DNA of 64,000 bases from Mangrovivirga cuniculi (GTDB lineage Bacteria; Bacteroidota; Bacteroidia; Cytophagales; Cyclobacteriaceae), in assembly GCF_005166025.1 (NCBI RefSeq), contig NZ_CP028923.1, positions 496,001-560,000 of the forward strand. Direction: 5' to 3'. The translations under genes and the position numbers were made by a program. Below are positions 53,975-61,225 of the stretch, piece by piece. Below the pieces are notes generated by a model. It ran no database searches. It saw nothing but the letters and a program-made list of their open reading frames with translations, and was not told the origin of the DNA. Every line of letters begins with the position of its first letter. The first letter of the stretch is position 1.

Positions 53975-54808
53975 TTATTGAATTTCTTTAAGATATCCAT
54001 TTACTGCGCTAACAACTTCCGGATTATCTTCAAGTGTTAATACTTTCTCGAAATATTCTTTCGCTTCTTGTCTGTGTCCGTCCTCAAATAAGCTTACACC
54101 AAGATAAAAATTATACTCAGTGTTCTCCGGTTCAATTTTAACAAGAGTTCTGAACCTTTCCTCTGCTTTATGCCATTGCTGTGTTTGCATTGACATCAAT
54201 CCCAACTGATAATTGACAGTTTCATTATCCGGATCTTTTTCAAGCAGACTTCTTAAAGCCAGAATCCCCTGCATAGGATTTGAACCATTGATCGCTATTA
54301 ATGCATTATTTATTTCTGCATCAATATAATCAGGATTTTCCTCAAGAACTTTGTCGTAATAGCTTTTGGCCGTTTGCCCAAGCTGCTGTTGTTTGTCAGT
54401 TTCCATGGCAAACGAAAATGCTTTGTAATATGCATCAGCTGCAGCAACGTTTGATTCAAAGGTGTTTAATTCTTTAGCAATCAATCCTTTGTAGTAAGCT
54501 GCGCTGTCGTATGCCTGCACACTGAAATATATCTCATACAAAGAGTCCGCAAAGTTAATACTTTTTTCTCTATTTTCATCCATCTCAAGCTGTTCTTTGA
54601 AATAAGCCAGCTTTAGAGTTAATGAATCATTGAGTTTTGTCGTATTGTGAGCTGCGATATCTTCGGATACTTCTCCAGCAGGATTATCCGACATCGAAGC
54701 GCTAACATTTTGATTTTCGTCATTTTCAACTACTTCCCTGGGCAAGAAAAACAAAGCAACTACTGCTGCTATGATCAAAATCCCTGAGATAAAAATTTGT
54801 TTTTTCAT
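53975..54808 (-). CDS. TPR-repeat membrane-anchored protein
   Basis: A 277-residue protein with one N-terminal membrane segment (ILIIAAVVALFFLP, residues about 9-23) and a periplasmic acidic linker. From about residue 85 it is helical with tetratricopeptide-type spacing: AADAYYKAFSFAMETDKQQ, AKSYYDKVLEENPDYIDA, NYQLGLMSMQTQQWHKAEER and NFYLGVSLFEDGHRQEAKEYF. Such proteins act as scaffolds; the partner is unknown. It lies between the HU gene upstream on the same strand and the tiny basic protein gene. A hairpin at 54863 separates it from HU. Confidence 0.85.
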   Translation of the reverse strand: MKKQIFISGILIIAAVVALFFLPREVVENDENQNVSASMSDNPAGEVSEDIAAHNTTKLNDSLTLKLAYFKEQLEMDENREKSINFADSLYEIYFSVQAYDSAAYYKGLIAKELNTFESNVAAADAYYKAFSFAMETDKQQQLGQTAKSYYDKVLEENPDYIDAEINNALIAINGSNPMQGILALRSLLEKDPDNETVNYQLGLMSMQTQQWHKAEERFRTLVKIEPENTEYNFYLGVSLFEDGHRQEAKEYFEKVLTLEDNPEVVSAVNGYLKEIQ

Positions 54809-54862
54809 AAAAGTTACTGACGATGTTTATTAACGCTTGTACGGCCAATAAAAGTAAAAGTT

Positions 54863-54885
54863 ATCGGGAGGAAAAACCTCCCGAT
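54863..54885 (-). terminator. Hairpin after the HU-family gene
   Basis: A perfect 9-bp stem ATCGGGAGG (54863-54871) / CCTCCCGAT (54877-54885) around five A, with a modest T-rich tail on the minus strand. Confidence 0.6.
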
Positions 54886-54890
54886 GATTT

Positions 54891-55193
54891 TTAGTCATTT
54901 AAAGCTTTTACCTTATCGCTGGTTTTAACCTTCTCAACAAATGTTTTTGATGGCTTGAAAGCCGGCACAAAGTGCTCGTCAATTACAATTGCTGTGTTCT
55001 TTGAGATGTTTCGGGCAATTTTCTTTGCTCTTTTCTTATTTACGAAACTTCCGAACCCACGAACATAGATGTTTTCTCCTTCTGCCATAGAGTCTTTAAC
55101 TACACTGAATAATGCCTCTACAGTAGTTGTTACATCTTCTTTAGAAATTCCTGTCTTCTCTGCTATTTGAGCAATTACCTCTGCTTTTGTCAC
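54891..55193 (-). CDS. HU/IHF-family DNA-binding protein
   Basis: A 100-residue histone-like protein. The body MTKAEVIAQIAEKTGISKED, then VRGFGSFVNKKRAKKIARN (beta-arm region), then FVPAFKPSKTFVEKVK, is standard for the HU/IHF family; the IHF-like NISKNTAI and PAFKPS arm ends favour the IHF-type subgroup. The first codon is GTG at 55191-55193. It probably bends DNA or compacts the nucleoid. A TAACTTTG box on the minus strand (55265-55258) may be its -7 promoter element. Confidence 0.95.
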   Translation of the reverse strand: MTKAEVIAQIAEKTGISKEDVTTTVEALFSVVKDSMAEGENIYVRGFGSFVNKKRAKKIARNISKNTAIVIDEHFVPAFKPSKTFVEKVKTSDKVKALND

Positions 55194-55344
55194 TGTTAAA
55201 CTAATTTGGTTTGAACATTAATTACAAAATGAACAGTATCTGCTAATTTTGGGGATGCAAAGTTAATTGGTCGGGGAGTAATTAAAAAGCTTTGTAAACA
55301 AAAAGGCATAAAAATTTATTTATAAGTCATTAAAAAAGAATAGG

Positions 55345-56394
55345 TTGACAAATAAAGATTTTACAGATAAGCTAATAGGCTGGTATAAAATAAATTCCAG
55401 AGATCTTCCATGGAGGAATACACGTGATCCATACCCTGTTTGGTTATCAGAAGTTATTCTACAACAAACGCGTGTAGAGCAGGGAATGCCATACTTTTAT
55501 AAATTTATAGATGCCTATCCGACTATTCAGGATCTGGCAAACTCTACTGAAGAGGAAGTTCTTCGATTATGGCAGGGCCTGGGTTATTATTCAAGAGGAA
55601 GAAATTTATTAAAAGGAGCTAAGCAAATTGTTTTTGACAGAAATGGTGTCTGGCCGGACAATTATAAGGAATTACAAGAGATTAAAGGTGTAGGAAAATA
55701 TATCGCGGCAGCGATTGCCTCATTTTGCTTCAATGAATATGTTCCGGTAATTGATGGGAATGTTTACCGATTTCTGTATAGGTATCTAGGTATCGAAGAG
55801 CCAATAAATACAACAAAGTCTTTCAGAATATTTTTTGACCTTGCAAAAGAATTTCAAAAGCACGCCAACGATCCTGCTATGTTCAATCAGGCGTTAATGG
55901 AGTTCGGGTCCCTTCATTGTAAACCAAGAAACCCTTTATGTGATACGTGCCCGTTTGAAAGTGTTTGTTATGCCAGGCTGAACAACATGCAATATGATTT
56001 CCCCGTTAAGAATAAGAAGAAAAAATCTGTTGTCAGGAATTTTCATTATTTTGTAATTGTAGAAAACAACAGGTATTTATTTACTAAAAGGGGTAAAAAT
56101 GATATTTGGGAAGGACTTTTTGAATTCCCGCTTGTAGAAGCTGATGACCTGACAAGTAAGGAATTAGATGAAATTCCTTTTTTATCTGAGGGTCAGGAGA
56201 TAAAAAAAATGTTTAATGTGAAACATATTCTATCACATCAGACTATTTTTGCAACCTTTTACGAAGTTATCAACACAAATAGCAGCTTGAAAGAAGAGAT
56301 TTCTGTATACAGGGGAGAATGGTTGTCTCCTGAAGAAATTGAAAAAAAACCCAAGCCTATTTTGATAGATAAATTTTTGAACGAATATTTATAA
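55345..56394 (+). CDS. mutY: A/G-specific adenine glycosylase
   Basis: A 349-residue base-excision enzyme that removes adenine opposite 8-oxoguanine. The HhH-GPD domain has SEVILQQTRVEQG, LWQGLGYYSRGRNL, IKGVGKYIAAAIASF (helix-hairpin-helix) and VIDGNVYRFL with the catalytic Asp. The iron-sulphur cluster is intact as C-x6-C-x2-C-x5-C (CKPRNPLCDTCPFESVC). The C-terminal NUDIX-like 8-oxoG-recognition domain follows. The start is TTG at 55345, with no ATG near. Together with mutS, ssb, recG and uvrA it makes this window rich in DNA-maintenance genes. Confidence 0.96.
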   Translation: MTNKDFTDKLIGWYKINSRDLPWRNTRDPYPVWLSEVILQQTRVEQGMPYFYKFIDAYPTIQDLANSTEEEVLRLWQGLGYYSRGRNLLKGAKQIVFDRNGVWPDNYKELQEIKGVGKYIAAAIASFCFNEYVPVIDGNVYRFLYRYLGIEEPINTTKSFRIFFDLAKEFQKHANDPAMFNQALMEFGSLHCKPRNPLCDTCPFESVCYARLNNMQYDFPVKNKKKKSVVRNFHYFVIVENNRYLFTKRGKNDIWEGLFEFPLVEADDLTSKELDEIPFLSEGQEIKKMFNVKHILSHQTIFATFYEVINTNSSLKEEISVYRGEWLSPEEIEKKPKPILIDKFLNEYL

Positions 56395-56431
56395 GTAGTA
56401 TCTTTAAAAATAAACAGTATAGAAAAATATT

Positions 56432-56911
56432 ATGTCAGGAGTAAATAAAGTAATTCTTGTAGGAAACCTTGGGAAAGACCCGGAAGTAAGACATTTGGAT
56501 AATGGCCGTGCAGTAGCAAACTTCTCTTTGGCAACCTCGGAGGTATATAAAAACCGTCAGACAAATGAGCGGGTTACAAATACTGAATGGCATAATGTTG
56601 TTCTCTGGACGCCTCTTGCTGAAGTAGCCGAAAGATTTTTGAAAAAGGGAAGCCAGGTTTATATCGAAGGAAAAATTACCACAAGGTCATACGATGATAA
56701 AGAAGGTAATAAAAGATATATTACTGAAGTAGTAGGTAGAGAAATGACTTTACTTGGAACCCGTGATGATTCAGGAAATTCAGGAATGAATCAAAATCAG
56801 GGAAGCTCGTCACAATCATCTTCACAAAACACTTCATCTTCGGGTTATAGTAGCGATGCCGTAAGCATTGACAATGACTCCAATGATGAAATGGATGATC
56901 TGCCTTTTTAA
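56432..56911 (+). CDS. ssb: Single-stranded DNA-binding protein
   Basis: A 159-residue protein. OB-fold residues MSGVNKVILVGNLGKDPEVR, ANFSLATSE, EWHNVVLW and YIEGKITTRSYDDKEGNKRY are standard SSB. A Ser/Gln/Gly-rich linker (about 115-150) leads to the acidic tail DDLPF, the docking peptide for repair partners. It lies between mutY and gldE, a gene order often seen in this phylum. There are 37 bases to mutY and 23 to gldE. Confidence 0.97.
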   Translation: MSGVNKVILVGNLGKDPEVRHLDNGRAVANFSLATSEVYKNRQTNERVTNTEWHNVVLWTPLAEVAERFLKKGSQVYIEGKITTRSYDDKEGNKRYITEVVGREMTLLGTRDDSGNSGMNQNQGSSSQSSSQNTSSSGYSSDAVSIDNDSNDEMDDLPF

Positions 56912-56934
56912 TTGTTTAATTAAAAATTACATAG

Positions 56935-58296
56935 TTGGAACCATCCACAGAAGACCCACTACCTAGTTTAATTCTTTTTATAAGCACAGATGCATCAGGA
57001 GTATTGTTTTATTCAATCAATGCTCTGGTAATTATATTATTGATCATTTTATCAGGTCTGATATCGGGATCTGAAGTGGCTTATTTTTCTCTAAACAGAG
57101 AGGAAATAGAAAAATGCCTGACCAGTCCGAACAAGGCTGAGCAGGTCATGGGTAAATTATTGAGCAATCCTAAACGATTGCTAGCAACTATTCTTATAAC
57201 TAACAATCTTGTCAATGTTGGAATCGTGACGGTGTCTACATACCTGACCTGGCAAATAATCGGATCTACTTCCACGGAAGGGTTAGTCGTTACAATACTG
57301 ACATTTGTTTCAACCTTTATAATCGTATTTTTCGGTGAGGTAATCCCTAAAATCTACGCTAATCAAAAGGGGTATCTGTTTGCTAAACGGACTGCTCGAA
57401 TGCTGTCTGTATTCGAGACTATTTTTCTACCATTATCATGGTTGTTGACTTCAGTAGATCTGTTTTTGGATAAGCGGATTAAGCGAAAAGGGTATGATAT
57501 TTCAGTCGAAAATATTCAAAAAGCAATCGACCTTACCACAGAAATGGAAGGCACCGAAGAAGAAAAAGACCTGTTAAAAGGGATAGCAAAATTTGGTACG
57601 TTGACAGTAAAGCAAGTGATGAAGTCCAGGATGGATATTACTGCTTTTGATGTAGAAGATGACTATCATGAACTTCTGGACAGGATAAATAAAAGCGGAT
57701 ATTCCAGGGTGCCTGTTTACAAAGACACCATTGATAAGATCGAAGGTATATTATACGTAAAAGACCTTATTCCATTTATTGATGAGAATGAGGATTTTCT
57801 TTGGCAAAACCTTCTTAGACAAGGTTTTTTTATTCCTGAAAATAAGAAAGTAGAAAGTCTATTGAGGGATTTCCAGGAGAAGAAAGTTCACATGGCTATC
57901 GTTGTAGATGAATATGGAGGTACCTCCGGACTGATTACTTTAGAAGATGTGATTGAGGAAATTGTCGGTGAAATAAATGATGAGTTTGACCTGGATGAAA
58001 ATGAAATCCCATATAATAAACTCGATCAAAACACCTTCGTATTTGAAGGTAAGACTTCATTAAATGATTTCTGTAAAATAATTGGAGAAGATAACGGCCG
58101 TTTTGATGAGGTGAAAGGAGAGAGTGAATCTCTTGGTGGGTTGATTCTTGAGTTATCTTCAAAGCTTCCACGGGTTGGTGAGAAGATCAAGTTTGAGAAC
58201 TTCCTATTTACTGTAGTAGCTGTTGATGCTCGCAGAATCAAAAGAGTTAGAGTTTTCAGAGCTGCTGACTCCAATCAATTAACGAAGACAAAATGA
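56935..58296 (+). CDS. gldE: Gliding motility-associated protein GldE (CNNM/CBS transporter-like)
   Basis: A 453-residue membrane protein: an N-terminal CNNM/DUF21 region with about four membrane helices (residues about 22-195, with LSGLISGSEVAYFSLN), two CBS domains (about 215-345, with GYSRVPVYKDTIDKIEGILYV and DEYGGTSGLITLEDVIEEIV) and a C-terminal CorC_HlyC domain. GldE is a partner of GldD in gliding. The first codon is TTG at 56935: an in-frame TAG lies directly before it and no ATG occurs before the first membrane segment. It overlaps gldD by 4 bases (ATGA). Confidence 0.93.
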   Translation: MEPSTEDPLPSLILFISTDASGVLFYSINALVIILLIILSGLISGSEVAYFSLNREEIEKCLTSPNKAEQVMGKLLSNPKRLLATILITNNLVNVGIVTVSTYLTWQIIGSTSTEGLVVTILTFVSTFIIVFFGEVIPKIYANQKGYLFAKRTARMLSVFETIFLPLSWLLTSVDLFLDKRIKRKGYDISVENIQKAIDLTTEMEGTEEEKDLLKGIAKFGTLTVKQVMKSRMDITAFDVEDDYHELLDRINKSGYSRVPVYKDTIDKIEGILYVKDLIPFIDENEDFLWQNLLRQGFFIPENKKVESLLRDFQEKKVHMAIVVDEYGGTSGLITLEDVIEEIVGEINDEFDLDENEIPYNKLDQNTFVFEGKTSLNDFCKIIGEDNGRFDEVKGESESLGGLILELSSKLPRVGEKIKFENFLFTVVAVDARRIKRVRVFRAADSNQLTKTK

Positions 58297-58877
58297 GATT
58301 AAATTATATATATCTAATCGTATTTGTTTTATTTGTGGCTTCATGCGGCAATGATTATGTGCCTAAGCCTAAAGGTTATAACTATATTGTCTTGCCTGAA
58401 CACAAATATGAAGCAATGCCTGATGGGTATCCTTATGATTTTAAGAAAAATACTGCAGCAACCATTAAAAAAGATTCATCCGGAATCGCTGAACCCTATT
58501 GGATTCATTTATACTATCCCGATCTGAACGCAGATATTCAGCTTACTTACAAGCAGATTAATAATGACACGACACTTTTAAGAGAGTATATCGGAGATGC
58601 TTTTAAATTGACTTCAAAGCACCAGATCAAGGCTACCGGTATTAGTGAGGTGATCGATACATTGGAGACCGGTAAGGTTGCTGTATATGCCTTAATTCAA
58701 GGTGAAGTACCAAGCCAGGTACAATTTTTTGTAACCGACAGTACGGAGAATTTTTTTAGAGGAGCACTTTACTTCCCGGTTGCAACAAAAAACGATTCGT
58801 TAAAACCATCAGTTGAATATCTCAAAGAAGATATTGACGTTATGCTGAACTCCCTAGAGTGGAGAGATGTTGAATAA
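58293..58877 (+). CDS. gldD: Gliding motility lipoprotein GldD
   Basis: A 194-residue lipoprotein with signal segment YLIVFVLFVASC, Cys18, followed by GNDYVPKPKGYNYIVLPEH, the hallmark opening of GldD. Later PYDFKKNTAATI, PYWIHLYYPDLNADIQLTYK and YFPVATKNDSLKPSVEYL are also conserved. It starts within the gldE stop codon (ATGA overlap), so gldE and gldD form a coupled unit. Its product is needed for gliding and secretion in Flavobacterium. It ends 2 bases before the convergent DUF1684 gene stop. Confidence 0.93.
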   Translation: MRLNYIYLIVFVLFVASCGNDYVPKPKGYNYIVLPEHKYEAMPDGYPYDFKKNTAATIKKDSSGIAEPYWIHLYYPDLNADIQLTYKQINNDTTLLREYIGDAFKLTSKHQIKATGISEVIDTLETGKVAVYALIQGEVPSQVQFFVTDSTENFFRGALYFPVATKNDSLKPSVEYLKEDIDVMLNSLEWRDVE

Positions 58878-58879
58878 GA

Positions 58880-59479
58880 TTAAATTGAATCTTTATAGTC
58901 TTTTTCTCCGGCAGTAATCTCAATATCAAGATAGCTTTCCTTGCCAGGTATTGGACAAGAATATCCTTCGGAATAAGCACAATAAGGATTGTAAGAGTAG
59001 TTGAAATCAACGATTACATTATCAAAATCTTCAGGAATTGAGAAGTCCAGGTAACGACCTGCAGCATAACTTTCCAGCCCGGTTGTTTGATCCATAAACG
59101 GCACAAATAAATAGTCCTTGTATCCATTTAAGGCAATCATTGATTGATAAACCGGAAGAGAAAACTTTTCACCCTTTAGCGTGAAAGTTAGCTTACCGTA
59201 TAACTTGTAAGTTTTTTGAATGCCTGATGAAGTTTCAAAAGTCTTCATTTTTAATCCTGGAAACTTAACTAGCTCACCACTGACTTTAAATGATGGATCC
59301 ACAGAAAAATAGTTTAATCCCTTGAAGGAGTTTTTCTCTTCAACGGGTGAATCTTCATCAGTAAGGAAAGAGGAGTCTTTTGAAATTCTGTGTTCCAGAA
59401 TTTCCTGCTCATAGTTTTGACCAAAGGAGGTGCTCAGACATAAGCAGAAAAGAATAAGATAAAAAAATGGATATTTCAT
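58880..59479 (-). CDS. DUF1684 family exported protein
   Basis: A 199-residue protein with a signal peptide (MKYPFFYLILFCLCLSTSFG). The body begins with ISKDSSFLTDEDSPVEEKNS, FKGLNYFSVDPSF, then the DUF1684 hallmark YNPYCAYSEGYSCPIPGKES near the C-terminus with its conserved cysteines. The function of the family is unknown. It is convergent with gldD (2-base gap) and follows the amidohydrolase gene immediately (stop of one, start of the other adjacent at 59479/59480), so it is probably cotranscribed with it. Confidence 0.88.
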   Translation of the reverse strand: MKYPFFYLILFCLCLSTSFGQNYEQEILEHRISKDSSFLTDEDSPVEEKNSFKGLNYFSVDPSFKVSGELVKFPGLKMKTFETSSGIQKTYKLYGKLTFTLKGEKFSLPVYQSMIALNGYKDYLFVPFMDQTTGLESYAAGRYLDFSIPEDFDNVIVDFNYSYNPYCAYSEGYSCPIPGKESYLDIEITAGEKDYKDSI

Positions 59480-60682
59480 TTATTGATTTTCAAGTTCTTT
59501 GATGGCCAGCCATGCCATTAAACCCGGACCGATTTTAAGTGCGTTCTCATCAATATCAAACTTGGGAGTATGAACACTGTTTGTTAGTCCTTTTTCTTCA
59601 TTTCTGGTCCCGAGCCTGTAAAAACAAGCTGGAACTTCATGAGAATAATAAGAAAAGTCTTCTCCGGCCAGCCATAGTTCGAGGTCTACTACATTTTCCT
59701 CTCCAAGGAATTCTTTCGCCCAGGATTTTGTGCGGTCTGCCAGCTCCGGATTGTTTTTAAGGTGTGGATATCCAACCTTAATATTGAACTCACAAGATCC
59801 GCCCATGCTTTCAGCAATGCCTTCTGCCATCTTTTTCATTCTCTTGTGGGCATCTTTGCGCCATTCTTCATCGAAGGTTCTGAAGGTACCTTCGACCTTA
59901 ACCTCATCAGGTATTACGTTAGTAGCTCCATCTGCAATGACTTTACCAAAAGAAAGTACAGAAGGTATTTTAGGGCTCGCGGCTCTGCTTACGATTTGCT
60001 GAAGAGCAACGATTATATGAGAAGTGATTACCACCGGGTCAACGTTCATTTCCGGCATAGCTCCATGACCACCTTTTCCTTTTACAGTAACATAAATCTC
60101 GTCGGCAGAAGCCATGTACATTCCTGAACGGAATCCTACCTTTCCTGCATCAATCAGAGGCATCACATGCTGCCCGATGATCGATTTTGGATTTGGATTT
60201 TGTAAAACCCCTTCTTTTATCATGATGGAAGCGCCTCCCGGGAATTTTTCTTCTCCTGGCTGAAAAATCAGTTTGATCGTTCCATCAAAGTCAGATTTGA
60301 CTTCATTTAATATTCTAGCCGTGCCTAGCAAAGAAGATGTATGTACATCGTGTCCACAGGCATGCATAACACCTTCATTGACCGATTTGTACTCTACATC
60401 GTTAGCCTCCTTAATGGGCAGAGCATCCATGTCTGCTCTAAGAGCAACAATAGAGGAGTCTGGATTATTCCCCTTTATCAGAGCAACTAAACCGGTATCT
60501 GCCATCTCCTTTATTTCATCAACACCAATTTTTTCGAGTTGCTCTTTTACGTAAGCACATGTGTTGTGTTCCTGAAATGAAAGTTCCGGATTTTTATGTA
60601 TATGACGTCGGTTCGCTAAAACCTCTGAAAAAATTTCCTGATTAGCTTTTTTTATTTTGTCTGCGAGACCGTTTGTCGACAT
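59480..60682 (-). CDS. M20-family amidohydrolase
   Basis: A 400-residue zinc-dependent amidohydrolase (carboxypeptidase Ss1 / hippuricase type). HACGHDVHTSSLLGTAR carries two metal ligands and FQPGEEKFPGGA the glutamates; IGQHVMP and LAGEDFSYYSHEVP are conserved in the clade. It has no signal peptide and is probably cytosolic. Natural substrates might be N-acyl amino acids. It starts with ATG 60680-60682, two bases from the SPOR-lipoprotein stop, and is the second M20 protein in the window. Confidence 0.92.
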   Translation of the reverse strand: MSTNGLADKIKKANQEIFSEVLANRRHIHKNPELSFQEHNTCAYVKEQLEKIGVDEIKEMADTGLVALIKGNNPDSSIVALRADMDALPIKEANDVEYKSVNEGVMHACGHDVHTSSLLGTARILNEVKSDFDGTIKLIFQPGEEKFPGGASIMIKEGVLQNPNPKSIIGQHVMPLIDAGKVGFRSGMYMASADEIYVTVKGKGGHGAMPEMNVDPVVITSHIIVALQQIVSRAASPKIPSVLSFGKVIADGATNVIPDEVKVEGTFRTFDEEWRKDAHKRMKKMAEGIAESMGGSCEFNIKVGYPHLKNNPELADRTKSWAKEFLGEENVVDLELWLAGEDFSYYSHEVPACFYRLGTRNEEKGLTNSVHTPKFDIDENALKIGPGLMAWLAIKELENQ

Positions 60683-60684
60683 GC

Positions 60685-61203
60685 TTATTTAAGTTTTATT
60701 CTTGTAGGCACAATTATAGCTGTTGGAATAGTTGCTTTTAATTTACTTTCCAGCTCATGAGCCTCAATTTTATCGTAGAACTGCCCGACGAAAACTTTAA
60801 AATTAGGTTCGTCAAATGTTATTTTAGGTGTATAGTCACTAACAGCTTTATAAACCTCATTTTTTAATTCATTGGCTTTTTCCCTGCTTCTTCCACTATA
60901 TACCTGGATTGTGAATCCATTAATATAATCAGCATCTCTGGACTCCCGGTTTATTGATTCGATGGTATCGTCAACTTGTGAGGTAACATCGTTGTCAACT
61001 GTTTTGTCCGGTCCCTCTTTGACAATTTGCTGAGTTTTCATTGTGTCTGTAGGCATCGTAACTTCATAACTTGGCCTTGTTTGACTAAGGTCGTCAGAAG
61101 CTTTTACACCTGCAGATGATCCGGAAGCAGCTTTTCCTGCTCCGGCACACTGAAAAAATAGTATTAAACTAAATAGGGCTGTTATTTTCAAAATCTTTTC
61201 CAT
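60685..61203 (-). CDS. SPOR-domain lipoprotein
   Basis: A 172-residue predicted lipoprotein (signal MEKILKITALFSLILFFQC, Cys19) with a low-complexity linker and a C-terminal SPOR domain (about 90-172: YINGFTIQVYSGRSREKANE then FKVFVGQFYDKIEAHELESKL). SPOR binds denuded glycan and often places proteins at the septum. It lies between secA (upstream on the minus strand) and the amidohydrolase. Whether it is lipidated is a prediction; the lipobox FFQC is unusual. Confidence 0.85.
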   Translation of the reverse strand: MEKILKITALFSLILFFQCAGAGKAASGSSAGVKASDDLSQTRPSYEVTMPTDTMKTQQIVKEGPDKTVDNDVTSQVDDTIESINRESRDADYINGFTIQVYSGRSREKANELKNEVYKAVSDYTPKITFDEPNFKVFVGQFYDKIEAHELESKLKATIPTAIIVPTRIKLK

Positions 61204-61225
61204 AATGTTAACGATCGGTCAGTTA